22,319 nucleotides of DNA from the NCBI GenBank assembly GCA_010015745.1, contig ML978376.1:1-22319 (forward strand), written 5' to 3'. The stretch comes from Setomelanomma holmii (taxonomy: Eukaryota; Ascomycota; Dothideomycetes; Pleosporales; Phaeosphaeriaceae). A model generated the notes under the pieces. That model did no database searches. It was not told the origin of the DNA and worked only from the letters and a program-made list of their open reading frames with translations. How positions within the stretch are numbered: the first letter of the stretch is position 1; each line of letters begins with the position of its first letter. Shown piece after piece: positions 9,864 to 18,721 of the stretch. Both the position numbers and the translations under genes were made by a program.

Positions 9864-10468
9864 ATGACTTCGGCGATCCGCGCCCCGAAAAATTGCCGAC
9901 CCACGCGTCGCACAGACCATGAACAGACACCTGCCACGTCATACCCAACACAACCAAGTTGGCCGATCCCAAATCGCTCCAACACAGCATTGCGTTCTAA
10001 CGGCAACATGGAAACGAATCGAAGCTTACACAAGGAGAAGAGCGACAGTGACCTCGAACGTTTGATGGTCAAGTTGCGCGACGAGATATTGGATCGATTC
10101 GCGCGCGAGGTCGAGATCTTAAGCGCCCACGTCACTTTCAAGATTGACAAACACAACGATATTCGCGACTATGTGGAGAAGCTGTCTACGGTACGCTGAA
10201 GTAAGATCAATGAACCTCCTGAGCTCACAGCTTCAAGGATTCTTTTTCACACGCTTTTGGTGCTGTGCTTGGACCCGGCACTACAGAATTTCGAGGTCCA
10301 TACTCGTATATCCTGCTCGTTGTTGATCAAATTAACAGCCCGCGCTGCGTGATTAACGGAGAATCTCTTGGGTCATACGACATACTTAGATCCCATGTCG
10401 CCATCCCTATAGAAGTGGCATCTGGACGACTCGTTGTGCTGGCGTTCGCCTTTACGAAGCTTGACTAA
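9864..10468 (+). CDS. orphan hypothetical protein, two exons
   Basis: Unrecognised protein of 185 aa: exons 9864-10190 and 10238-10468, separated by a 47-nt phase-0 intron (donor GTACGC, branch region CTGAG, acceptor CAAG). I chose the ATG at 9864 because the open frame upstream has only a GTG at 9849. Residues 1-55 are basic, Pro/Thr-rich and probably disordered. Residues about 60-108 are charged and helical (LERLMVKLRDEILDRFAREV). Exon 2 encodes a compact beta-rich part (SYILLVVDQI, then RSHVAIPIEV). Its stop lies inside the 3' coding end of the convergent gene. No function is assigned. Confidence 0.5.
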
Positions 10469-11266
10469 GCCCCCAAATGTCAAAGTCATTGATCAGTGCT
10501 TGTTCAATCCTATCATACGGCCACTGTGCGTATGGTGGGGCTGTCGGAGTGGGGTACGGGTAGGGCAGCTGGAAAAATTGCGATGAAAAGTCGGGTCGGG
10601 TGGTTGGCAAAGCTGCAGGATCGGAATTGTAGTGGAAGTCATCTGATTCAATGAGTATCTGATCAAAGCTGTGTTATCGGTCTTACCAGTGTCTGCCATC
10701 GAGGCGCCAGCATTCAACGTCGTGTTGATAGCGGAACCGAAAGCACGACAGAGAAACCTGTCACCTTGGAGTTCGCTCTGTAACTTCTCCCTAATGCTCT
10801 GCCCTAAATGAGCATAATTTGAGCATCTTTGGTAAATTTGGGAGAAGGCTAGTCGTTTGAGGGGAGCGTAACTGAAGAATGCCAGAATGAGGACAACGTC
10901 GAGCTCCGACTGAGACAGGTCGCACAGATCGAATGTAGGTGAATACTGTTTGCGTAACTTGCGTTGCGGGGTAGAGAGGGCTGGAAGAGACACACAGCAC
11001 CCTGCAAGCTCCCATGCTGTCAACGGGAGCCGTATTCGGGTCCAAAGGTTCTTCTGTGCAAGGGCATGGCGGATCTCGTCGGGGGTATCGGCACCAGTGA
11101 CCTTCTGTACGATGGAATTCGACGAGTCGTTCACAAGTTCGGCTGATTTTTTTTTGTCCTTGCGAAATTTTGCCTTAAGTTGCGTTAATTGAGGGGACGT
11201 AAAAGCCTCCTCTGGGGCTTGGAGAATAATCTTGATGGCTTTGCTAAGCGATTCCTCTTTTGGCAT
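10452..11266 (-). CDS. orphan hypothetical protein, two exons
   Basis: Unrecognised protein of 256 aa. Exon 1 is 11266-10687 and exon 2 is 10642-10452. The 44-nt intron (10686-10643) has donor GTAAGA and acceptor AATCAG; splicing replaces a nonsense-looking tail with a coherent Pro/Tyr-rich one (FQLPYPYPTPTAPPYAQW) ending at a TAA at 10452-10454. The N-terminal half is Lys-rich and helical (LTQLKAKFRKDKKKSAELV); the middle contains LDVVLILAFFSYAPLKRLAF. The aromatic/proline tail is probably disordered and could be an interaction or activation segment. The last 17 bp overlap the coding end of the opposite-strand neighbour. Its promoter faces the tandem palindromic repeats at 11352-11447. Confidence 0.5.
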
Positions 11267-11351
11267 GTTTGGGCAAAGCGATGGTTAATGACACTTGAAG
11301 ACGTCAGGAGGAAAGAGTGAAGCATGCAGCGAACGCGCGTAGGGAGTTCAT

Positions 11352-11447
11352 AAGCACTCAGTGAGTGCTTACAGGGGTGCAGAAAGCACTCAGCGAGTGC
11401 TTACAGGGGCGTAGAAAGCACTCAGCGAGTGCTTACAGGGGTGCAGC
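11352..11447. repeat. three 32-nt tandem repeats, each with a palindrome and an AGGGG motif
   Basis: Units start at 11352, 11384 and 11416 with an exact 32-nt period and only C/T differences over most of their length. Copy 1 contains AAGCACTCA-G-TGAGTGCTT (9-bp arms, one central base). Copies 2 and 3 read AAGCACTC-AGC-GAGTGCTT (8-bp arms). Each palindrome is followed by ACAGGGG, which contains the AGGGG stress-response-element core. The array sits between divergent genes (minus start at 11266, plus start at 11587), so a multi-site operator is plausible; an expanding repeat with no function is the alternative. Confidence 0.85.
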
Positions 11448-11586
11448 CGCAACTACTACGGGCCTCATGGAAAGAGGTTAGCTTAATACTCGGGAGGTCT
11501 CACGCTAGACTCTATTGCCCACTTGCTCGCCATTTATCAAGCTGCCGTGGACTTCATACCTCGATAAACCACCAGCAGTTGCTATC

Positions 11587-12421
11587 ATGCTGCTGCCGTC
11601 GTGGTACCACATCTCCGCTATCGTTGCATCGTTTCTCGTCATCTTTGTGGTCTCCTTCCCTATTAGCATTGTACAATTCCGCAAGGCAAGTAAGCTTCAG
11701 TCCCCAGACGACTTTTGGCTTCACCTTAGTGGCACGCTTCTTTTCCTACCTGCATTACCCTGCATGTTCTCCGCGGTCTGGTCATTCATCGAGGAGGCCC
11801 CAGCGACCAAGGCTTTGTATGCACACATTTTCACCTTATGGTGCCTTGCGCTTCCAGATTGGGTCAGTTTGGCACCCCATCGTATATGTCTCTCGTGGAT
11901 CTAACATTATGCCGCAGGTTGGCTTGATCCGTATGCGACGACTAAGAGATGCGGAAAAACAACGATTTAAGGACACACTTCGGCCGAGTAAGCGTAATGC
12001 AATCGTCTACGCCGGGTTTTGCCTTTCTCTAGCTGCCCACCTCGCCACAATCAAGGAATCAATCATTACGCTGTGCATCGCTTTGTTCTGCGAAACGACA
12101 TTGTACACGATACAGATAGTCGCGACGTTCCCCATTTTTGCTCGTACAGAGACACGGCCACACGTATCTACCGCTTCACAAATCGTCCACTTTGTTTTCA
12201 TCATGCTGATGCTCTCGGCCATGATTTTCCTGCTTTTGGTAGTGAACAGGCCAGAATTTGAACATTTACGCCTTTATCCACTCTATATTATGATGGTAAG
12301 CATTCTTCCACGAAATCTGTCCCCAATGCTGACGTTTGACTCCTGGCCTCATGCTTGGTGCATCCACGAACCTTCAAAACAGTCACTCAATTGCCCTACC
12401 TCAGCTCCAGCATCATGCCAG
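11587..12421 (+). CDS. orphan multi-pass membrane protein (3' end unresolved)
   Basis: Unrecognised protein. Exon 1 is 11587-11862, starting at MLLPSWYHISAIVASFLVIF. A 55-nt phase-0 intron (11863-11917; GTCAGT, branch CTAAC, CCGCAG) leads into exon 2 from 11918 to about 12295. Five or six hydrophobic segments are visible: near the N-terminus, LHLSGTLLFLPALPCMF, HIFTLWCLALPDW, AIVYAGFCLSLAAHL, LCIALFCETTLYTIQIV and IVHFVFIMLMLSAMIFLLLV. A basic loop (RMRRLRDAEKQRFK) lies between segments 3 and 4. At 12296 there is a good donor (ATGATGGTAAGC, branch GCTGACG downstream), but no acceptor cleanly joins the next long frame. Reading through from exon 2, or splicing at 12410 to a short tail, are both possible. 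The end given here is therefore approximate. Confidence 0.5.
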
Positions 12422-12723
12422 CAACCCATTCTCCGAGAGACATGCGACTCGATAGTACTATCTCACAAGGAGATAGCAGTGTTCACAAACCTAATACGGC
12501 GGTCCGCATGAACGTGATCGCGAGTCTGCCGCAAGAACAGAAGCAGATTGTACAAAAACTGTTGGGAGTTGTCCCGCTTGAAAGGCTTGAGTCTTACCTA
12601 CATCAGAGAGCATTAGAGGGTTCACTGGATAGTCTCGGACAAACAATTTCTACGGATAAATGTAAAGATGTTCTAGCTCATCTAGAAATATGGGGTGAAG
12701 AAGATAAAGTCCTACTAGAGTAG
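12415..12723 (+). CDS. hypothetical ORF, possibly a 5' exon of the next ORF
   Basis: A 102-aa frame from the ATG at 12415. The first 35 residues are polar. Then comes a helical stretch (EQKQIVQKLLGVVPLERLESYLHQRALEG) ending in acidic residues. It looks like coding sequence rather than noise but resembles nothing I know. It stops 7 bp before the ATG of the next frame. A 76-nt intron from 12709 to 12784 would join the two in frame, though its donor (GTCCTA) is poor. It may also be the end of the membrane-protein gene upstream. Confidence 0.35.
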   Translation: MPATHSPRDMRLDSTISQGDSSVHKPNTAVRMNVIASLPQEQKQIVQKLLGVVPLERLESYLHQRALEGSLDSLGQTISTDKCKDVLAHLEIWGEEDKVLLE

Positions 12724-12730
12724 TCAGTCA

Positions 12731-13441
12731 ATGTTAAAAGCATGTGGGCGTTCACACTTGTTCTACTCACTGAGCTCGCAAAAGGCACGTTGTCAATGTA
12801 CAAAGGCTCACGAATTCCGCACTAATGTGGGCATAATGAGGGGTGTGTTGGGCTTCGGTGAAGCCCCCACGACTGATGCAAGGGTGGCCACCCGTTGGTC
12901 CTATGCCATATATCACCAACCGGGCTCACTGTTTCAATGCCTGTTGATTGAAATCATACGACGTATAGCACGCTCAGGTCAATTATGGGAATCAGGTAAG
13001 AACCTGGCGACTTGGTCTTTCGTGCGCTCACCTGGCAGAATTTCGCGACCTTGGACACACTATGAGACTGAAGCCTTGCTTCGCCAAGTCTTCATACAGC
13101 ACAATCTCAAACCACTACCGAGTCGGAGCAGACAAGAATGCGAGGAACAGATAAGACAATTTCTCGCGTTTCATCTGCAGCTCATCCATCCAGCCGTCAT
13201 CGCGTATCAAAGGAAGAACCCCGACGGCACTAGAGAAAAGCAGCGACCAGGAGAGATACTTCAACGTCCAGAGGAAGGTGACGAGGAGACTTACTATAAT
13301 ATACTGGGAGAGATGTTCGTTCTAGCCGGATGCGACATTGAGGAAGGGATTCATTCCAAAGTGAAAGAGTTTTACAAAGCTCGTGAAGTACAGGCTGCAT
13401 ACAGTAGCATTGCATACAATAGTGACTTTCACCTTTCATAG
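12731..13441 (+). CDS. hypothetical protein, 236 aa
   Basis: Unrecognised. The first third is compositionally odd and contains DNA-level inverted repeats (12850-12866 and 12882-12893), so the real coding part may begin later. From about residue 105 it looks like a normal soluble helical protein: ETEALLRQVFIQHNLKPLP, QECEEQIRQFLAFHLQLI, then YYNILGEMFVLAGCDIEEGI. A candidate intron at 12996-13038 (GTAAGA to GGCAG, 43 nt) would break the frame and is not used. No known domain. The start may be replaced by an upstream exon. Confidence 0.4.
   Translation: MLKACGRSHLFYSLSSQKARCQCTKAHEFRTNVGIMRGVLGFGEAPTTDARVATRWSYAIYHQPGSLFQCLLIEIIRRIARSGQLWESGKNLATWSFVRSPGRISRPWTHYETEALLRQVFIQHNLKPLPSRSRQECEEQIRQFLAFHLQLIHPAVIAYQRKNPDGTREKQRPGEILQRPEEGDEETYYNILGEMFVLAGCDIEEGIHSKVKEFYKAREVQAAYSSIAYNSDFHLS
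12850..12893. other. two adjacent inverted repeats
   Basis: GGGCTTC-GGT-GAAGCCC (12850-12866, 7-bp perfect stem) is followed 15 bp later by the perfect 12-bp palindrome GGGTGGCCACCC (12882-12893). Both lie inside the low-quality first third of the 12731-13441 ORF, suggesting a non-coding insertion or regulatory element rather than protein-coding sequence. Confidence 0.6.
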
Positions 13442-14010
13442 GCGATAATGAACCAGAGCATGGCCTGCCCGATAGCGCCGTAGTATAATTTCGATGGGAT
13501 TACCATAGCATCGCACAGACAACGAGAGTACTTGGTGATCACTTTTGGCGTGATATTAAATATTAGCCCGATCCGTGATTTAAGAGCTCTCGAAATACGG
13601 ATCGGGCTAGATTTAGTATGATTAAGCGAGATGGCGCGGTTATCGCAAGCCGATACCTTGGAAGTCGTTGGCGGCACGTTCGGGTGGTTGATACTGAGAC
13701 AAGCTGACTTGCCAGGGCTGACGCACACAAGCCGAATGAGACATCGATCGACGCACACGGCCGCGCCATTGTCGTGACTGCACCTGAAATAAAATTGATA
13801 ACCTAACCCAACTTGGGCATCCAGAGCTCTTAACTAACAGATTATATTAGTCCTGAGGTCGGAATATCGAGCTACAGAGATAAGCCAGAAGACTTGCGTC
13901 TTGCGGTTGATTCATGCCCCCTTTCACAAGGCTGAGAATATAGTTCACGGCTTACCGCTCTTCCCAACGCCCGCACCGGTTGCTTTCTGCAAGAGCTGCA
14001 TATCACCGGC
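13442..14010. other. intergenic, hairpin only
   Basis: Apart from the hairpin at 13564-13609, I see no gene. A minus-strand frame (13758-13429) crosses the hairpin and has no protein-like features. The plus frame of the downstream gene is open back to 13936, so an unrecognised 5' exon may lie here. Confidence 0.4.
13564..13609. other. strong hairpin-forming inverted repeat
   Basis: TAGCCCGATCCGT (13564-13576) is a perfect 13-bp inverse of ACGGATCGGGCTA (13597-13609). The 20-nt interval adds an ATTT/AAAT pair inside the stem with one bulged G, and contains AGAGCTCT, itself a palindrome. It could be a transcription-termination or replication-sensitive structure, or the residue of a small inverted-repeat element. 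It lies about 120 bp beyond the end of the 12731-13441 ORF. Confidence 0.85.
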
Positions 14011-15150
14011 ATGAACGATAGTCATAAGTCTGTGGCTTATGACTCCGGGTCTTCCAACGCAGTAGAGAGGTATGCAGTCTGTACGTTCTTCCTTTTAGTT
14101 GCTTACGACTCGTATAGAAATTTTGCCAATAGCGACGATGTCGCTAGCGATACTCATGACAGGGAGCTCGTCCTAACGACCACAATCCGAGGTTTCACAA
14201 CCATTATGGTCACGATATGTCTAGACCTAGTCAGTCGCCCGAACTTGGTATATGCGCTACAAGCTTTAAGCATGTTAGTCTTCCAAAATCCGGACAGGGC
14301 AGATTGGGCAAGGATTCTACACAGATTGCTGGATTGGACAGCAGCAGTTTCCACCTTTGTTGATGAAAGTAATTCCAAATGGCGCCTGAGACTTCTGAGT
14401 TGTATTGGAAAATGCATCCTTCTACGGTCAGGTTGTCCAGTACTCCTCAAATATGTACAAAAGGATACCTGGTTCGTCTCCCAGCTCAGTGGTGAGCAAT
14501 TCCTTGTCAGCGAGGCAGATATTGCTAGGCCAATGAAGTAAGTGCATGGCTACCTTGAAGATTGAATGCTTAACAGCCTGCAGCCCCAGCGAAATAGTTT
14601 GCCCGCCTTTGCACCCCAGCATTCCGAGCCTGATCTGCGTGATGGCGTCCGATGCCGAACCACGAGTCAACGTCCTGGGACGAGACGACACAGCGAGTTC
14701 AGACCGTAGTCATCAAGGAGCTACTCAAGGAGATTCCGAAACTTTGAGTCACAACGACAACTTATCCACCACAACACCTGAAAGTCATCTCGAAATGGTG
14801 CGCAAAAACTCATATTACACGCAAGAGCCAGATGAGCATGGCATGTTTCTCTGCCCTTGGCATTATATTTGCTGCCACAAACCTACACGTCTCAAGTGCC
14901 AATTCTACCGGTATGTCGACTCACACTTGAAGCCATTCCGATGTCAGCAATCGGAATGCATGCGAAAGTTTTCCTCACACAATAGTCTTCTTCGCCATGA
15001 ACGCCGAGCGCACAAGTTGAACTTGTTGTACTGCGACGTTCCTAATTGCGAAATTTTCTTAACCGCTCTTCCGACTTGAAGGATCATATGGAGCTTAAGC
15101 ACCCTGATTGGCTGCCCCTCAACTCAAAGCAAAATAAACGTCGAAGATGA
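14011..15150 (+). pseudogene. helical-domain + C2H2 zinc-finger gene with a frameshifted last finger
   Basis: Two open frames form one gene: exon 1 14011-14537 and exon 2 from 14584. They are joined by a 46-nt phase-2 intron with ideal signals (GTAAGT, branch TTAAC, CTGCAG). The N-terminal 175 residues are largely helical (LLDWTAAVSTFVDE, LLSCIGKCILLRSG) without a recognised domain. Residues about 195-260 are Ser/Thr-rich. Then come Cys/His modules: a degenerate one with CHKPTRLKCQFYRYVDSHLKP, a canonical C-x4-C-x12-H-x4-H (CQQSEC to RRAH), and a third beginning CDVPNC. The third loses frame near 15055-15061 and ends at a TGA at 15077-15079. The missing half, SSDLKDHMELKHPDW, is present in another frame up to a TGA at 15150. 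A one-base loss explains it. It is a pseudogene, a recently altered allele or a sequencing error. The 340-aa product would keep two modules. Confidence 0.6.
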
Positions 15151-15569
15151 TTCTGCCTTTTTCTTTCATATATCATGGTGGGTTGTCCCAAAAACGAAGT
15201 TAGCAAGATGGGAGGCATGGTGGCTCGGACGCTGTCAATGTCGTTAGAAAAGCTACCTTACAGCGGTGGTGACATAAGCACAGTAATATTAAATCAATAT
15301 TCCTGATTCAGGTGGTAATAGTGAGGCTCAACGACGTTCCAATATTTTCGAAAGCAACGCAGGCAAAGAAACAGAGGCCAGACAATCCTGTGTGCATGGG
15401 CAGATTAAGACCCGGTCATTCTGAGCTGATCTACGTCCTTCTGACAAGGCAACGGATCACCTCAACCCTATCTCACCGCTTCTTTGTAGCTCTGATAGCC
15501 TAGGCTTCAGGAGAAGGTATAACAACGTAGATTCAGGCTGAATTTTCCTTCAAGCTCTCAGTGATCGAT
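15151..15569. other. intergenic, nothing recognised
   Basis: A 63-codon ORF (15312-15503) is short, uncharacteristic and unsupported. I see no repeat or RNA gene here. It presumably includes the promoter of the membrane-anchored protein downstream. Confidence 0.4.
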
Positions 15570-16208
15570 ATGGACTTTCTCACTTTCGTCTGTTTCCTGG
15601 TGCTTTCAATTTTGTTCCTCGCTCACCACTATCCTGCACTTGCAACATTACTGTCGAATCGATCAACGCCTCGACCTCCACCTGATCATGATCGAGCAGC
15701 TTGTGAGGACACCGTGCCCACAAGCCCCTCCATGAAGGTGAACGATGACGTATGGGAACTCATCGGCGGCAACGATCAACCCATCATCACCCAGCGAAAC
15801 GACAGACCCATCCCACTCACAGTCAACCTGGCTGCTCGCTTCCTATTCGAATCCCCGAAGAATGAAATGGTCCAACAGGTGTTGGAAGAAGCACAAAAGA
15901 TGGCACGAGAGATTCTAGCAAGCAATTATTGCCCCTCGGAGGCGTATGCCGCTCCGGAATTCATACGGGAGATGCAGCTTGCTGGGAACATAGGGCAATT
16001 AGTCACATGGCATGGTAAGAGGGGGCGCCTACTGTATTACGTTTCGTTTGAGGACGGCCTTAAAACCGAATACGCTCTTTTTCTGCATTTGGAGATGCCG
16101 TTGCACGGTCTCCATATTATTCGAGCAGTACTGCCTGCGCGAGAGTGGTTCCAAAACCAATGTGGACTTGAATTTGAGAATGATGGATTGTCTGATCACA
16201 AGGTGTGA
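15570..16208 (+). CDS. orphan single-pass membrane-anchored protein
   Basis: Unrecognised protein of 212 aa in one exon. I chose the ATG at 15570 because the frame upstream offers only a GTG. Residues 2-22 (DFLTFVCFLVLSILFLAHHY) form an uncleaved signal anchor. A Pro-rich linker (TPRPPPDHD) follows. The remainder (about residues 55-212) is a soluble alpha/beta region, with VQQVLEEAQKMAREILASN and GRLLYYVSFEDG visible. No catalytic motif was found. The topology suggests a luminal or extracytoplasmic domain tethered by its N-terminus, or a cytosolic domain held at the ER membrane. Confidence 0.55.
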   Translation: MDFLTFVCFLVLSILFLAHHYPALATLLSNRSTPRPPPDHDRAACEDTVPTSPSMKVNDDVWELIGGNDQPIITQRNDRPIPLTVNLAARFLFESPKNEMVQQVLEEAQKMAREILASNYCPSEAYAAPEFIREMQLAGNIGQLVTWHGKRGRLLYYVSFEDGLKTEYALFLHLEMPLHGLHIIRAVLPAREWFQNQCGLEFENDGLSDHKV

Positions 16209-16729
16209 ATGAAACTAAGGCATGGTACATTTGGTGGGAGTGCAACAACTTCTCACACACCTCGAGGGGCGATGTGAAGGAGCAAGGACATAGATAATCA
16301 AGTTACGCAAATTAACCTGTTACCCATGTTCTGTTGTATGTGTAAGGTCATGTCTTCCCACCAGCCCTTACTTAGCTCAGCCTGACTTTTCTTCCACTCC
16401 CAAATTATGCTCGCGACGTTAGCCACCGCAGAGACGTTCTATATAGTATCAGCTTGGAGCTCAGCGTTGTGTGAGACGGAAACTTACTGATTTGTTGCTT
16501 CTCCCTATACCATGTAGAATGGCAGTCATACTCTTATACTGAGAGGAGTCTGTCGTGCATGCACAGGCGATCAAGAAGCACCAAGCAGGATGGAGGCCGG
16601 AGTACAGTCTGCCTTCTGACGGTAGGCTGCACAGAGTGTGTGTTAGTCGAGACGCGACGCTCTGGACAAATGGGTCATTTGGAATGCAACTAAAGGGGTC
16701 AGCACGAAATCAACCAAGGGCCTAATGAC
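16209..16729. other. intergenic between convergent genes, nothing recognised
   Basis: About 520 bp separate the 3' ends of the membrane-anchored gene and the transcription-factor-like gene. A short palindrome GTGCATGCAC occurs at 16555-16564. No ORF, RNA gene or tandem repeat is convincing. Confidence 0.4.
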
Positions 16730-18410
16730 CTACTGCATATAGCGAACGTGAGCGTATAGAATTGTCGCGTCTACAAAGGCGTCGTGCGTCTTCAGTGCAA
16801 TCTCCCGTGCTTCATTGTCCTCGGTCTGGTCTACCCATCGCTCTAGGCGTTGTAATCTTGCAACGACTTCCAGACCCCGATCCCTCCTTCGGTGTTTCGA
16901 CCACTTGAGGATTTCTGCCTGCATAGCCATGGACCTGATGTAATATTGTATGAATAGCAGACTTCGTGAGCAGCCTACGATACCGTGAACCTTGTCCAAG
17001 GTTGAAGGTTCTGATCCTAGCCAACTGTATGCGAACGTCAGGAAATCATGGTCGTTGTTCAGAGGTAGAAAGGCCATGAGCCATATTGAATGCGAGGCAA
17101 GAACCACGGCTGCATCATTGCAAGGTCCCGATAGCTCACGTAGGTGCTTAGTCCATGGCTGGTCGTGCAACCTCGGGTTGAGAATGGCATGATGCACGTA
17201 CAACATCCGAATAACGTCATGAACTGCATGTGAATGCTGAACCAGGCCTGCATTTTGGCCAAGTTCTGATGAGTTTGTGCTCACCTGAAGTGCCTTGGAC
17301 GTCCTCTGAATGCAGGCAGCTTCGAATTTGCTCACCACCTCCTTTTCCTTGCTTCCATCCTCCAAATACTCTTTATAATAGGAAGCCGCAAGCGCGTAGA
17401 TGATCGATTGCAGGACTTGGTTAAATGGTAATAAGTGCATTACTTGGGCGAGATAGACGTTGTCGCGGAGGAGTGTACGTCCAGTACACACAGATCGTAC
17501 GTCCACGCTCATTAGCACCACAGCCGAATGCATAGCACGGGGTATAACCTACAGAATTCCTGAAGCATTTTCTGTATGGGTCCCTGGAAAGAGCTAGGCG
17601 TGAACTTGATGAGACCCTCACGGGACAGAGGGTTATGTAGCGAGGAGCTTACGCTTCGTACAGGACGTCCAAAGCGGATCGATGCTTGACGGAGCATTTC
17701 CACAAGTTCACTTGCCAGCCGATCAATCAGCGGCTCCTTTCGCGTGGAAAAATCCACGTTATTTTGGAAAAAGTGGATGGCTTCATTGAACTTTGGACCT
17801 TTCATCGGCAGGACCGATGTGACACTGCGACAATAAGCTTGAATCAGGCACACTGACGACTAACCTACTACCGATTTGTAAGCCTGCGCGGATAGGTTAG
17901 CAGTACTGTCATCCAGTTCTTGGAAGTGCAGACCGCCTCGGCAAAGTTTCGGAACCTTCGGCCAGCTGCCTGCCATCTCTTTATATTCTCCCGCCTCGAG
18001 TCGGCGCTGGTTTCGCAGTCGGGTTCTTCAATATTATGCAGGAGATGCTGAATTACATTTTCAGAGGCTCGATAGCGAGTCGCCTGAACAGAAGCTGCCA
18101 GGTTGTACCATGCAATTACAAGGACCCTCCACACAATATCGTTAAGATCATTCGTTTCGCTTTCAGTCTCGATGCGACGCGTGTAAGCATAAAGAGCGCC
18201 TACTGTTTCGAAAGAGGCGCGTTGAGCTTTGATGAAAGCTCCAAGCGCGATCAACCTGTCTTTGCATGGCTCAAAATCATCCTTTCGAAGCTTATGCAAA
18301 TCGGTTATCTTCTGGACATGCATTAGCTGGAGTTTAAGTGATTGCGCGACTCACCGAACCCTATTTGCGAGATTCGTTATGATCCATACGTCGCTTTGTG
18401 TCAGATTCAT
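16730..18410 (-). CDS. putative fungal-specific transcription-factor-like protein without zinc cluster
   Basis: Multi-exon model of about 514 aa: exons 18410-18360, 18311-17872, 17824-17549 and 17507-16730. The 47-nt intron 17871-17825 (GTAGTA, branch CTGAT, CGCAG) is well supported. The first intron (18359-18312, branch CTAAT, CCAG) needs a weak GTTCGG donor; the better GTGAGT five bases on breaks frame. The third (17548-17508, 41 nt) is also weak. The conservative start is the ATG at 18323. The C-terminal 260 residues resemble the middle-homology region of fungal regulators: LLPFNQVLQSIIYALAASYY, ASHSIWLMAFLPLN and LDKVHGIVGCSRSLLFIQYY. No Zn2Cys6 motif exists in this or neighbouring frames. 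It is divergent from the amine oxidase gene, so a local regulator is possible but unproven. I cannot exclude an unrelated helical family. Confidence 0.5.
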
Positions 18411-18498
18411 TGTCACTAGCACTTCGCTGTCATACGTCGCTGTTTGTCCTAGGCGAGAGGTAAAGAGAGGAACAATGGAGCTGGCTTGGTTGGGTGGT

Positions 18499-18513
18499 TG
18501 ATAAGTTGATAAG
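18499..18513 (+). promoter_or_regulatory. paired GATA-factor sites in the divergent promoter
   Basis: Two TGATAAG heptamers start at 18499 and 18507, a direct repeat with 8-nt spacing. They match the HGATAR consensus bound by AreA/NIT2-type GATA regulators of nitrogen metabolism, which prefer closely spaced pairs. They lie about 210 bp upstream of the amine oxidase ATG and about 90 bp from the start of the divergent gene. Confidence 0.5.
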
Positions 18514-18663
18514 ACGAGGCGCGGGCGTGGTTTGCTAGGTCTGTGCGCCGGCTAATTTGGACCAAGCGCCAAGGCAATCTCGCGCTCAGAATGTGCACAT
18601 GACATCATTCACCTGCTGAAAATCGCGCCACCCAGTATGAGCTTAGCCTGCGCATGAGCATCC

Positions 18664-18672
18664 TTATATTTT
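18664..18672 (+). promoter_or_regulatory. TATA-like element upstream of the amine oxidase
   Basis: TTATATTTT lies about 50 bp before the ATG at 18722. The start codon context, CACCATGG, is close to the optimal eukaryotic initiation context and decides the start over an upstream TTG in the same frame. Confidence 0.4.
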
Positions 18673-18721
18673 GGTGCGTCCCCGCAGTTCTGCACATTTT
18701 GCTTCCCTGTACTGTTTCACC

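Noticed and set aside
11352..11447. CRISPR-like array
   Set aside because: Only three directly adjacent units with no unique spacers, in a eukaryotic genome. It is a tandem repeat.
13429..13758. 109-codon minus-strand ORF
   Set aside because: It crosses the 13564-13609 hairpin and has no recognisable motif or homologous feel.
15312..15503. 63-codon plus-strand ORF
   Set aside because: Isolated, short and without features; indistinguishable from a chance frame.
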